Shown: in pieces, positions 28,009-36,090 of the stretch
Position numbering within the stretch: the stretch's first letter is position 1
How the letters are laid out: each line of letters starts with the position of its first letter
From: an uncultured Vicinamibacterales bacterium
GTDB taxonomy: Bacteria; Acidobacteriota; Vicinamibacteria; Vicinamibacterales; UBA8438
Direction: 5' to 3'
Length of the DNA stretch: 64,000 nucleotides
NCBI GenBank assembly: GCA_958295905.1
Contig: OY282382.1
Span: 310,001-374,000, forward strand
Translations under genes and position numbers: made by a program
Notes under the pieces: generated by a model
Databases searched by the model: none
What the model saw: only the letters and a program-made list of their open reading frames with translations
What the model was told of the DNA's origin: nothing

Positions 28009-31000
28009 TCAGTCCCGCAGGCGGCGGGCCGCGGCCGCGCCTTCGCGCTCGCGCCGCTGCCGGCGCACGAAGATGGCCACCCCGAGCGCGAACACCGGCA
28101 CCGGCGGCAGCAGGATCGCGAACGTCTTGATGGTGCTCTGGATGCGCCGAATCTGGGTCTCCATCCGTTCGAGACTGGCGCGGATCTTCGTTTCCTTCTC
28201 GGTCTCGATATTCGCCGACAACACGCTCAGGCGGCGGTTCTCGACCTCTTCGAGGTTGCGGGCCATGATCTGCTTGGCCTGCGCATCGATGTCGGTGCGG
28301 TTCTGCACCTCGGCCACCCGCTCGTTCAGCCGGTTCTGGGCGTCGGTCAGGGCCTGCTCGGCCTCGGCTTCCGCCTGCTGCTCGTCGAGGGTACGCTGCT
28401 CGATGAACTCGGCGGTCCGCGCTTCCACCTGCTCCAGGGTCCGATGGCGGGCGCGGCGGCTGCGCAGCCCGATGAAAGAATCGTCATCGAGCAGCGAGTC
28501 CATGGCGTTCAGGAAGAACGTCACGTTGTCGAAGTTCAGGTTGCCGGGCGCGACCTCGCGAATCTGGAAGAACTGCTCGCTGATGAAGTCGAGGTCCGCG
28601 ACCACCACGAGGTTCAGGGGCCCCTCGGTGACCCAGTCCGATGAGGATTCGTCCTCCCCGGCCGCCTCGTCTTCCGTGGCCGCCTCGTCTTCCGTGGCCG
28701 CCTCGTCCTCTTCGGCGGCGACTGCCGGCGCGGCGGTCGCGGCCGGGTCGACCTGCTGCGGCTCCTGCGACTCGGCCGGTTCGTCGGCCGCGGCCGCCTC
28801 TGCGGACGGCGCCGCCGCCGCGGGAGTCTCCGACCCGCCCGGCGCGTCGACCTCGGCCGGCGCGTCCGTCCCGGGCTGCGGCTCCCGGCCCGAGGGGGCG
28901 GGCGCGGCGGCCGCCACCGGCGGATCGGGATCGGCGGGCGCGTCTGGATCGGGATCGGCGGGCTCGCTCGACGCCGCCGCGCCACTCGACGCCGCCGACT
29001 CGCTCGACGCTTCCGCGCCGCTCGACGCCGCCGACTCCGACCCGCCCCCCGCGGCCTCTTCCGTCTCCGCGGCGGACTCCGCCTCCGACGCATCCTCCGC
29101 GGCGGCTTCGTCGTCCTCCTCGGACGCGTCGTCCGCCGACGGCGAGGGTCCGGCCCGTCTCACCCGCGCCGCCACCACGAAGTCTTCGTCGTCCTGCTCG
29201 CGAACCGGGTTGGGGTTGATCGAAGGACCGAAGAAACTCTGCCGCACCAGCGAGAAGTACCCCGTGTGTCCCGACACGACGCCGGTCCGGAGCAACGGCT
29301 CGAACTCGATGTCCGGATCGGCGCCGGGACCGCCCGACGGACGCAGGAATCCCGGGTACAGGAAGACCAGCTCCTGCAGATCGCGGACCACGTCCACGCC
29401 CGGATTGAAGGTCTCCGGGTTCTCGTTGCCCGCGCCGAGAAAGACCACCTCGGACGGCATGTACGAGAGATCCGGGTGCGGGTTGTAACCGTCCCAGAGA
29501 ATCCGGGTCGGCTCCCAGTCGACCCCGAGGTCCTGCATCCACCGCCGCACGTCGCCCCGCGGACCGGGCCGGGCCGAGCCCGGCGGATAGGTGAACGGGT
29601 TCCCGTCTCCCACCCACTCGGTCGGGGCCAGGGTCGGATTGACGGCCGGCAGCGGGTCGACCAGGATCATCGCCGGCCGGCCCTGGCGGATGTACTCGGC
29701 GACGTGGGTCATCTGGTCGGTCTGCATCGACGACGGCAGTGCGACCACGATCGCGTCGATGTCCGGCGGGATCGGGAACTCCGCGTTGACCTCGACCACC
29801 TCGTACTGCTTCCGCAGCTCGTTCACCACCGACCACTGCGGCAACTGCTGGTTGCCCGCCAGGTTCTGGCCCCCGAAGATCTTCACCATCGTGTCGACCA
29901 CCCCGACGCGCCGGCGCTCGGCGCCCGCCACCACCCGGATGGTGCGCACGACCTCGTACTCGGTGGGCAGCCCCCGATCGAAGAACGGGATGACCTGCTG
30001 CTCGGCCCCGGACGTGAACGCCACCCCCATGAAGACGTCGACGATCTCGGAACGGCCGCCGGCCACGTCGCGCATCTGGCGGGGGCCGATGCCGAACTTC
30101 TCGCGCGCCCGGATCGCGGCATCGCTGAACGGCTCGGTCTCCTCGATGAGCACCTCGACCCTGGGCCCGGCGAGGGCGTCGATCTCCTCGAGGGTCCTGA
30201 TCAGGTTCGATCGCGCCTGCACGAACAGCTCGGGCACGACCGGGCTCAGAAACGCCTGGATGAACACCGGGCGGTCCTCGGGCAGCGCGTCGAGAAGCTG
30301 CCGGGTCTCGTCGCTGACCGACGAGAGCTGCTCGGCGGTGACGTCCAGCCGGACCGCGGCCCGCGCCGCCAGCATGTTGACCGCGGCCAGGGCCACCGCG
30401 ACGGCCACCACCCGGATCGCCTGGTGCGCCCACATCGGGAACCCGTCGGGGTCGCGCGGCCAGTGCCGCCGGCCGGCGATCAACGTGTTCAGATAGAGAA
30501 AGAGCCCCGCCACCGACAGGAACATGGCCAGCCCGGACAGGGTCAGGACGCCCCTGGAGAAGTCCCAGAACGGGCTGAACACGCTGAGCGGGGCGACGAG
30601 CCGGCCGGCCTCGACGCTGATCGAGGCGACGACCGAATCGACGAAGATGACCCCGCCGCAGAACACCGCCCCCAGGATGAACGCGACGGTGGCGTTGGCG
30701 GTCAGAAGCGACGCCAGCATGCCGACCGGCACCAGCGCCGCCCCCACCAGCCAGAAACCGACGTAGTTCCCCAGCATCAACCCCAGGTCGGGGCTCCCCA
30801 GGAAGAACAGGACCGCCACGTGGCTCAACGACAGCACGAGCGAGGCGGTGTAGATGCCGAGGGTGGCGACGTACTTGCCCAGCACGATCTCCAGATCGGT
30901 GGCCGGGAGCGTGAACAGCAGCTCGGCCGTCCCCAGCCGGCGCTCCTCCGACCAGACCGACATCGTCAGGGCGGGAATGAACAGCAGCAGGAGGATCGGA

Positions 31001-31188
31001 AACACCTGGTTGAGCTGATCGAGGTTCGCCAGGTTGTCGAGGAAGAACCGATCCTGCCAGAACGCGGCCGCCGCGCTCAGGAAGATGAACAGGGTGATGA
31101 AGACGTAGCCGGACGGGCTGCTGAAGTACAGCCGCAGATCCCGTTTGGCCAGCGCCCGGACGATTGAGAAGTTGATCTTGGTGCCCAT
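28009..31188 (-). CDS. GldF-GldG fusion: ABC exporter permease joined to auxiliary domain
   Basis: 1059 residues from the ATG at 31188 (a second ATG at 31209 is possible). Residues 1-about 240 form the six-helix ABC-2 permease of GldF type (SPSGYVFITLFIFLSAAAAF, SVWSEERRLGTAELLFTLPA). A further helix leads into the GldG/ABC-aux domain (LLDALPEDRPVFIQAFLSPV, IDAIVVALPSSMQTDQMTHV). Between about residues 640 and 850 a 200-residue Ala/Ser/Glu/Asp-rich low-complexity stretch is inserted. A Gln/Glu-rich coiled coil and a final membrane helix (FAILLPPVPVFALGVAIFV) end the protein. With the ATPase upstream it would form an exporter for an unknown substrate. Confidence 0.88.
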   Translation of the reverse strand: MGTKINFSIVRALAKRDLRLYFSSPSGYVFITLFIFLSAAAAFWQDRFFLDNLANLDQLNQVFPILLLLFIPALTMSVWSEERRLGTAELLFTLPATDLEIVLGKYVATLGIYTASLVLSLSHVAVLFFLGSPDLGLMLGNYVGFWLVGAALVPVGMLASLLTANATVAFILGAVFCGGVIFVDSVVASISVEAGRLVAPLSVFSPFWDFSRGVLTLSGLAMFLSVAGLFLYLNTLIAGRRHWPRDPDGFPMWAHQAIRVVAVAVALAAVNMLAARAAVRLDVTAEQLSSVSDETRQLLDALPEDRPVFIQAFLSPVVPELFVQARSNLIRTLEEIDALAGPRVEVLIEETEPFSDAAIRAREKFGIGPRQMRDVAGGRSEIVDVFMGVAFTSGAEQQVIPFFDRGLPTEYEVVRTIRVVAGAERRRVGVVDTMVKIFGGQNLAGNQQLPQWSVVNELRKQYEVVEVNAEFPIPPDIDAIVVALPSSMQTDQMTHVAEYIRQGRPAMILVDPLPAVNPTLAPTEWVGDGNPFTYPPGSARPGPRGDVRRWMQDLGVDWEPTRILWDGYNPHPDLSYMPSEVVFLGAGNENPETFNPGVDVVRDLQELVFLYPGFLRPSGGPGADPDIEFEPLLRTGVVSGHTGYFSLVRQSFFGPSINPNPVREQDDEDFVVAARVRRAGPSPSADDASEEDDEAAAEDASEAESAAETEEAAGGGSESAASSGAEASSESAASSGAAASSEPADPDPDAPADPDPPVAAAAPAPSGREPQPGTDAPAEVDAPGGSETPAAAAPSAEAAAADEPAESQEPQQVDPAATAAPAVAAEEDEAATEDEAATEDEAAGEDESSSDWVTEGPLNLVVVADLDFISEQFFQIREVAPGNLNFDNVTFFLNAMDSLLDDDSFIGLRSRRARHRTLEQVEARTAEFIEQRTLDEQQAEAEAEQALTDAQNRLNERVAEVQNRTDIDAQAKQIMARNLEEVENRRLSVLSANIETEKETKIRASLERMETQIRRIQSTIKTFAILLPPVPVFALGVAIFVRRQRREREGAAAARRLRD

Positions 31189-31276
31189 CGTTCGTTCGTC
31201 GTCTCCCATCGGGGGATTCGGCGGCGCAGCCCGGAAATCGCCGCCCCGCGGCGCGCCACCGCCCCAGCCCAACCCT

Positions 31277-31329
31277 CCAGGCGTCTGCGCCTCCTCACGA
31301 GGCGGCGCCGTTCTACGGCGCAGACTCCC
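31277..31329. repeat. Palindromic repeat overlapping an ABC ATPase stop codon
   Basis: Copy of the palindrome family with a nested second hairpin (CGCCTCCTCACGAGGCG). On the minus strand its loop supplies the TAG stop of the ATPase gene at 31313. Preceded by the family lead CCAACCCTCCAGG. Confidence 0.8.
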
Positions 31330-32137
31330 GGCCGCCGGTCGAAGCCGGCGGGGCCTCCGGCAGCTCGCGGGTCAGCCGGTAGAACGGCTCGTCGAGCGAA
31401 CCGTTCTCCTCGAGGTCCGCGAGCGCCCCGTCGAACACGAGACGGCCGTTGTGGATCAACAGGACGCGGTCGGCGACCGCTTCGACTTCCTGCAGGATGT
31501 GGGTCGAGATGAGCAGAGTCTTCGTACGGCCCAGCCGCTGCATGTTCTCGCGAAACTGCTTAATCTGATTGGGATCGAGGCCGGCCGTCGGCTCGTCCAT
31601 GATCAGCACCTCCGGGTCGTGCAGCAGCGCCTGGGCCAGCCCCACCCGCTGCTTGTAGCCCCTCGACAGCTTGCCGATGGGCTTCTCGAGCACGAGTTCC
31701 AGCGCGCAGATCTCGACGACGGCCTTGATACGGTCCTTGAGGGCCCGCGGAGCGATCCCGCGCGCCTCGCCGAAGAACCCCAGCAGCTCCAGCGGCGTCA
31801 TGTCCGGGTAGAGCGGTCCGTTCTCGGGCAGATAGCCGAGCCGCTTCGACGCCTCGATGCGCTGCTGCCGCACGTCGAACCCGGAAATCGCCGCACGCCC
31901 GGCGCTCGGCGCCAGAAAGCCGGTGAGCATGCGCATCAGGGTGGACTTGCCGGCCCCGTTCGGCCCCAGGAAGGCCACGACCTGCCCCTGGGGAATCGAG
32001 AACGAGGCGTCGCGCACGGCGACGAACGGCCCGTAGTACTTGCTGAGACCGTGCGCGTCAATCATGATCGCAGGATCGGCCGGGTCCGCGGCCGGCTCGA
32101 CCACCGGGCTCGTATTCGTCACAACTTCCTCATCCAT
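31313..32137 (-). CDS. ABC exporter ATPase (GldA/NatA-like)
   Basis: 274 residues from the ATG at 32137 (GAGG nine bases upstream). Walker A GPNGAGKST (residues 58-66), a signature of the LSRGYKQRVGLAQALLHDP type common in Gld/NatA ATPases, Walker B VLIMDEPTAGLDP and the switch His in STHILQE. It hydrolyses ATP to drive the GldF-GldG fusion encoded next. The stop codon lies within a palindromic repeat that continues into the intergenic space before the permease start, so a hairpin follows translation end. Confidence 0.95.
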   Translation of the reverse strand: MDEEVVTNTSPVVEPAADPADPAIMIDAHGLSKYYGPFVAVRDASFSIPQGQVVAFLGPNGAGKSTLMRMLTGFLAPSAGRAAISGFDVRQQRIEASKRLGYLPENGPLYPDMTPLELLGFFGEARGIAPRALKDRIKAVVEICALELVLEKPIGKLSRGYKQRVGLAQALLHDPEVLIMDEPTAGLDPNQIKQFRENMQRLGRTKTLLISTHILQEVEAVADRVLLIHNGRLVFDGALADLEENGSLDEPFYRLTRELPEAPPASTGGRESAP

Positions 32138-32886
32138 GTGGATTCGCCTCGACGCCGCAACGATCCGCGCCGCGGACGGCAATACCTCCGACATGCCGGT
32201 TAAGACGCATCCGGGACCCGAACGGCCGGGACGATCATCGGCCGGCTTCCCGGCAGTCCGAGTCTCAGCGGGGACCGCCGGAAATCGTCGGGTTCGGCTC
32301 CGCTCACCGCCCCACCACCCCTCCCGGAGTCCGCACCACCTTACCGCGCAGACGCCGGAGGCCGGCTCAGCAGGCACAGAAGCATAGTCAATCGGGCCGA
32401 CAGTCAGCAAGTGGGCGGCGTCCAGCCTCCACCCAGGGTGCACGTCAGATTTGTGAGACGACCGCCCTGTCGCTGCCAGATTGGCGATTCCGATCCCGTT
32501 CCCGGCCTGGATGCCCTCCGAACGGGCCTTTACGGGCTTCGACGCGATGGGGCGCCTCGGGGCCGCCCGCGCCGGACACCCCCAACGGCGCCGGCTCACT
32601 TCTTGACGTGCACCCCGTCCAGCCGGCCACTTCCCCCGGATGACGACCGGAGCCGGCACCGCGGCCGAGCCCGGCCCGCCCGGCTCCACGTAGCCCGGCC
32701 ATCGCCGCCCGGCGGCCGCCGCCTCAACCAACCCGCCAGGAATCCCCCGGCAACCCGCGGCGCAACCCCGCGGCGCACCGGAGAGCGGCGGATGCATCGC
32801 CGCTCGAAGGCAGCGGGCATTTTCGCCACGGGCTGCCAGGACCACCGCCGGTGCGGTAAGATGGCGCGGTTCACGCGCGGCCGACC
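32138..32886. other. 750-bp intergenic region between divergent genes, with repeats
   Basis: No gene found. A degenerate palindrome-family copy lies at about 32318-32362 and another family lead (CCAACCCGCCAGG) at 32728. An inverted copy of repeat family B occupies about 32788-32840. Promoters for the flanking divergent genes must lie here but no clear boxes stand out. Confidence 0.5.
32788..32840 (-). repeat. Repeat family B, inverted copy
   Basis: Reverse-complemented, it reads GGCAGCCCGTGGCGAAAATG then CCCGCTGCCTTCGAGCGGCG and ATGCATCCGCC. It matches the plus-strand copies at 33763 and 34645, so with the 33763 copy it brackets the gene at 32887-33720 as an inverted repeat. Confidence 0.75.
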
Positions 32887-33720
32887 ATGCAGCATCCTTC
32901 CCCGCCGTCCTCCCGATACCTTGCCGTACTCCTGGTCGCCGGACTGACCGCCGCGGCCCTCTCCGGAAGTCAATCCGCCCCGCCGGATCCGGGCGATTCG
33001 GCGTTGCCCGAAATCATCGAGCGGGCCCTGGCACGCGCGGCCTGGGCCGAGGAGCAGGGCTTCGGAACGCGTTTCCGCCACGCCATGACGCAGCGGACCC
33101 GCCGGTTCAACGACGACGGCGAGGTCACCGAGGAGGAGACGCGAAGCTACCGGGTGGAACCGTACCGGGACGCGCTGTTCCACCGGTTGACGACCAGGAA
33201 CGGAAAGCCGATCGACGCAAGCGCCCTGATCGAGGAAGAGAGACGCTGGGAGGAATTCCGGGACGAGCGGGACAACCCGCGGAGGCGTGAAGAAGAGGAC
33301 GAGGATACCGAGATCAAGTTCAACGAAGAACTGATCAGTCGGTACACGGCCACGCTGGAGGGCGTCCGCGAGCTCCGGGGCCGCCCCAGCTACGTGCTGT
33401 CGTTTGAACCGCGGCCGGGAAGGCTCCCGGTGCGCAGACGGCTCGACCACGCCCTGAACAAGTCGCGCGGCGAGGCCTGGATCGACCAGGAAACCTACGA
33501 GATCGCCCAGGTCAGCTTTCAGTTGATGGATCGCGTGCGTCTCTGGTGGGGCATCCTCGGCACCATCTCCGACGCCACCGGGCGCCTCGATCGCCAACCC
33601 GTCGCCGAGGACATCTGGATGAACACCCGGTTGGACATCTACTTCCACGTGAGGGTGCTGTTCAGAACGACCCGCCGGGACCAGACCAGGCAATGGAGCG
33701 GGTACGAGATCCCCGGGTGA
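32887..33720 (+). CDS. Secreted hypothetical protein, LolA/lipoprotein-sorting-like
   Basis: 277 residues with a signal peptide (hydrophobic core YLAVLLVAGLTAAAL). The mature part has the look of outer-membrane lipoprotein-sorting or LolA-like proteins: TRRFNDDGEVTEEETRSYRV, SYVLSFEPRPGRLPVRRR, GEAWIDQETYEIAQVSFQLM. An acidic/arginine-rich insertion (RRREEEDEDTE) lies near residue 140. The function is not certain. It is the only plus-strand gene for several kilobases and is bracketed by inverted repeats of family B. Confidence 0.72.
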   Translation: MQHPSPPSSRYLAVLLVAGLTAAALSGSQSAPPDPGDSALPEIIERALARAAWAEEQGFGTRFRHAMTQRTRRFNDDGEVTEEETRSYRVEPYRDALFHRLTTRNGKPIDASALIEEERRWEEFRDERDNPRRREEEDEDTEIKFNEELISRYTATLEGVRELRGRPSYVLSFEPRPGRLPVRRRLDHALNKSRGEAWIDQETYEIAQVSFQLMDRVRLWWGILGTISDATGRLDRQPVAEDIWMNTRLDIYFHVRVLFRTTRRDQTRQWSGYEIPG

Positions 33721-33762
33721 GCCGGCCGTGGCTTCGCCCACGCTGCTGCGCGTGCGACCTAC

Positions 33763-33860
33763 CAGCCCGTGGCGACAGTCCCCGCTGCATTCGAGCGGCG
33801 ACGCATCCCGCCTAACTGCGTCGTTCGTCGGTTGCCTGTGCCCAGACCGTCCTGATCGGG
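33763..33860 (+). repeat. Repeat family B, copy 2
   Basis: Contains CCCCGCTGCATTCGAGCGGC, GACGCATCCCGCC and TCGTTCGTCGGTTG. About 85 percent identical by eye to 34645-34740. Confidence 0.8.
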
Positions 33861-34015
33861 AATGCCGATCACCCCGACGCCACGACACGTCGGGACCTGT
33901 TTCACCGCAACCGGCGCCCTCCCCGCGCCTAGTCCGGCAGGGGCGTTCTCTGCCCGCGGGCACCTCTTCAGGCCGCCGGCGCCCCCGCCGCTCGCGGGGC
34001 TTCCCCACGGGGCCG

Positions 34016-34630
34016 CTACGGACGGGTCTGCTCTTCGTGCCAGCGGGGGTGGTGGTGGCGGGCCCAGCGTTCGGTCACCGTGCCGTCGATCATGGCGCGC
34101 GCGGTGCCGGGGTAGGCGACGGTGCCGAGGTAGACGTGGACGATGAGGAAGAGGCCGCCGCCGAGGGTCGCGAGATAGTGGGCGAGGCGCATCCACTGCA
34201 GGAAGGCCGCGCCGAAGGCGGCGGGGAACCACAGGGCGGCGCCGCTGACGACGAAGACGACGGCCAACGCCCCCTGCACCCAGAAGAACATCTTCTGGCC
34301 GGCGTTGTACTTGCCGGCGGGGGGCACCTTGGCGGTGTCGCGCGTCGCGTAGTGGCGGATCGCGCGCAGCCAGCGCCGGTCCGTGCCGCTCAGGAACATG
34401 TCGCGGAACCAGACCGCGAGCATGGCCCCCATCCCCGCCGTGAACAGCATCCCCACCCAGGGGTGCAGCGCGCGCGCGGAGGGGCCGCCGCCGAGCAGCG
34501 CGGTCAGCCAGAAGAGCGCGGGGTAGGCGAATGCGAGGCCGGTCGCGAGCAGGAGGACGAAGGTCACCCCCACGACCCAGTGCAGGATGCGCTCGAAGAA
34601 GGTGAATCGGGTGAGCAAGCGTTCAGCCAT
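34016..34630 (-). CDS. fdhI: Formate dehydrogenase cytochrome b subunit (gamma)
   Basis: 204 residues, the usual length for FdnI/FdoI-type b556 subunits. Four membrane helices; heme-ligand His candidates in ERILHWVVGVTFVLLLATG, ALHPWVGML and RLAHYLATLGGGLFLIVHVY. It takes electrons from the iron-sulfur beta subunit and passes them to quinone. Last gene of the fdh operon, separated from the beta-subunit gene by a 223-base gap filled with repeat family B. Confidence 0.92.
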   Translation of the reverse strand: MAERLLTRFTFFERILHWVVGVTFVLLLATGLAFAYPALFWLTALLGGGPSARALHPWVGMLFTAGMGAMLAVWFRDMFLSGTDRRWLRAIRHYATRDTAKVPPAGKYNAGQKMFFWVQGALAVVFVVSGAALWFPAAFGAAFLQWMRLAHYLATLGGGLFLIVHVYLGTVAYPGTARAMIDGTVTERWARHHHPRWHEEQTRP

Positions 34631-34644
34631 GGCGGCAAGCCCAG

Positions 34645-34850
34645 CAGCCCGCGACGAGAGTCCCCGCTGCCTTCGAGCGGCGATGCATCCCGCCTGACTG
34701 CGTTGTTCGTCGGTTACCGGTGCCCAAAGGCCCTCCTCACGCCTGGTCAGGCACGGGCGCTCTTTGCCAGCGGGCGCTCTTCAGCCCGCCCGCCGGCGCC
34801 CGCTGCCGCTCTCGGTGCGGCGCGGGGTTCGCCACGGGCGGCCAAGACCG
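34645..34850 (+). repeat. Repeat family B, copy 3, within the fdh operon
   Basis: TCCCCGCTGCCTTCGAGCGG at 34661 and CGTTGTTCGTCGGTTACCGG at 34701, followed by a GC-rich tail (to about 34850) that resembles 33935-34010. It lies between the beta and gamma subunit genes. Confidence 0.75.
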
Positions 34851-34853
34851 CGA

Positions 34854-35756
34854 TCAGGCGGACGGCACCTCGCGGGCGGGACCGTCCCCATGGCCTCCGT
34901 GCTCCTCCAGCCGCTCGGGCCCGTAGCGCAGGAAGTGAACCAGCGTCCCGAGCACGCCGAAGCCCATCAGGTAGGCGCCCATCCGCTTCATGAAGCCGAG
35001 CGCGGTCATCGGCGCGGGGCTCGCGGTCGGGTCCGACGGCAGGCTGTAGTCGCCCAGCCGGTCGCCGTGAGGCACCACGTACATCATGTGGGTGCCGCCG
35101 ACCCCGGCCGGGTTGTAGACGGCCGCGTTCTCGTAGCCGCGCGCGTTGAGCGTCTCCACCTTCTGATCGGCGAGGGCCAGCATGTCGCGCTTGCTGCCCC
35201 AGGAGATGGCGTTGGTCGGGCAGGTCTTCACGCACGCCGGCTCCAGCCCCACCTCGACCCGGTCGACGCACATGTTGCACTTCGACACCTTGCGGGTGGC
35301 GGCGTCGAACCGCGGGATGTCGAACGGGCAGCCGGTGACGCAGTACTGGCAGCCGATGCAGTTCTCCTGGTTGAAGTCGACGATGCCGTTCGTGTACTGG
35401 ACGATGGCCCCCGGCGCGGGGCACGCGAACAGGCAGCCCGGCTCCTCGCAGTGCAGGCAGGCGTCCTTCTTGATCAGCCAGTTGAGGTTGCCGTCGACCT
35501 CCACCTCGTTGAAGCGCATCAGCAGCCACGTCTTCGGGCTCAGGTCGCGGTGGCTCTGGTAGCTGCCGAAGTTGGCGGTCGGTTCGACCCCGAGGTCGTT
35601 CCACTCCTTGCAGGCGACCTCGCACCCCTTGCAGCCGATGCAGGCCCCGATATCGACCAGCTTGGCGTAGGTCGGCCCGCCGGAGCGCAGGGCGCTGATG
35701 GGGATGTAGGCGTCCGGGCTCGCGGAGACGCGGCGGATAGACAAGGTGTCGGTCAC
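34854..35756 (-). CDS. fdhB: Formate dehydrogenase iron-sulfur subunit (beta)
   Basis: 300 residues from a GTG at 35756, with GAGG six bases upstream; a TTG at 35768 is an alternative. Four cysteine clusters bind four 4Fe-4S centres: CIGCKGCEVACKEW, CLHCEEPGCLFACPAPG, CIGCQYCVTGCPFDIPRF and CNMCVDRVEVGLEPACVKTC. A C-terminal membrane helix (YLMGFGVLGTLVHFLRYG) anchors it as in FdnH. It wires the selenoprotein alpha subunit to the cytochrome b subunit. It lies 43 bases after the interrupted small membrane ORF. Confidence 0.95.
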   Translation of the reverse strand: MTDTLSIRRVSASPDAYIPISALRSGGPTYAKLVDIGACIGCKGCEVACKEWNDLGVEPTANFGSYQSHRDLSPKTWLLMRFNEVEVDGNLNWLIKKDACLHCEEPGCLFACPAPGAIVQYTNGIVDFNQENCIGCQYCVTGCPFDIPRFDAATRKVSKCNMCVDRVEVGLEPACVKTCPTNAISWGSKRDMLALADQKVETLNARGYENAAVYNPAGVGGTHMMYVVPHGDRLGDYSLPSDPTASPAPMTALGFMKRMGAYLMGFGVLGTLVHFLRYGPERLEEHGGHGDGPAREVPSA

Positions 35757-35799
35757 GCAAAACCTCAACCACTGGGCTCGCAGATCAGGCCAGCAGTTT

Positions 35800-36090
35800 C
35801 TACTTGTTGATAGGCGCGAACTTCAAGGCTATCCAAGTGAGCAGCGCTGTAAGGCCTTGCCCCCCGAAGAACCAGAGAACGCCACCAAATAGGAGATACC
35901 CCACTTAGGAAAACGAGAATCTGGCAGTGAAGGCGAATCCAATCCGAGCCCGCGTTGCTCGCCATTGTTCACTAACAGTTTTCTTTCGCCATAGGCTCCG
36001 AACGTATTCCACGATGCTCAAAACGAGCGTCAGGATCGACGCGAGTGCACCAATAGTATTGATGCCGAAATCTATTTCCATCGCCTCCAT
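35800..36090 (-). pseudogene. Small multi-helix membrane ORF interrupted by an in-frame TAA, inside the fdh operon
   Basis: The ATG at 36090 shares its A with the fdhA TGA, so translation is coupled. The frame codes 61 residues with one membrane helix (INTIGALASILTLVLSIVEY) and a basic stretch, stops at TAA (35907-35905), and then continues in the same frame from GTG at 35904 for 34 more residues with a second hydrophobic span (GGVLWFFGGQGLTALLTWIA) to TAG at 35800. Base composition is about 50 percent GC, far below its neighbours. Either a nonsense mutation (for example Leu TTA to TAA) broke a 96-residue protein or two small proteins are made. I recognise no family. Confidence 0.7.

Noticed and set aside
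25860-28130. 756-codon plus-strand frame
   Set aside because: Mirror of the DUF4340 gene and its repeats.
33862-34146. 94-codon plus-strand frame next to fdhI
   Set aside because: Low-complexity Pro/Gly/Ala frame lying partly opposite fdhI and in repeat DNA.
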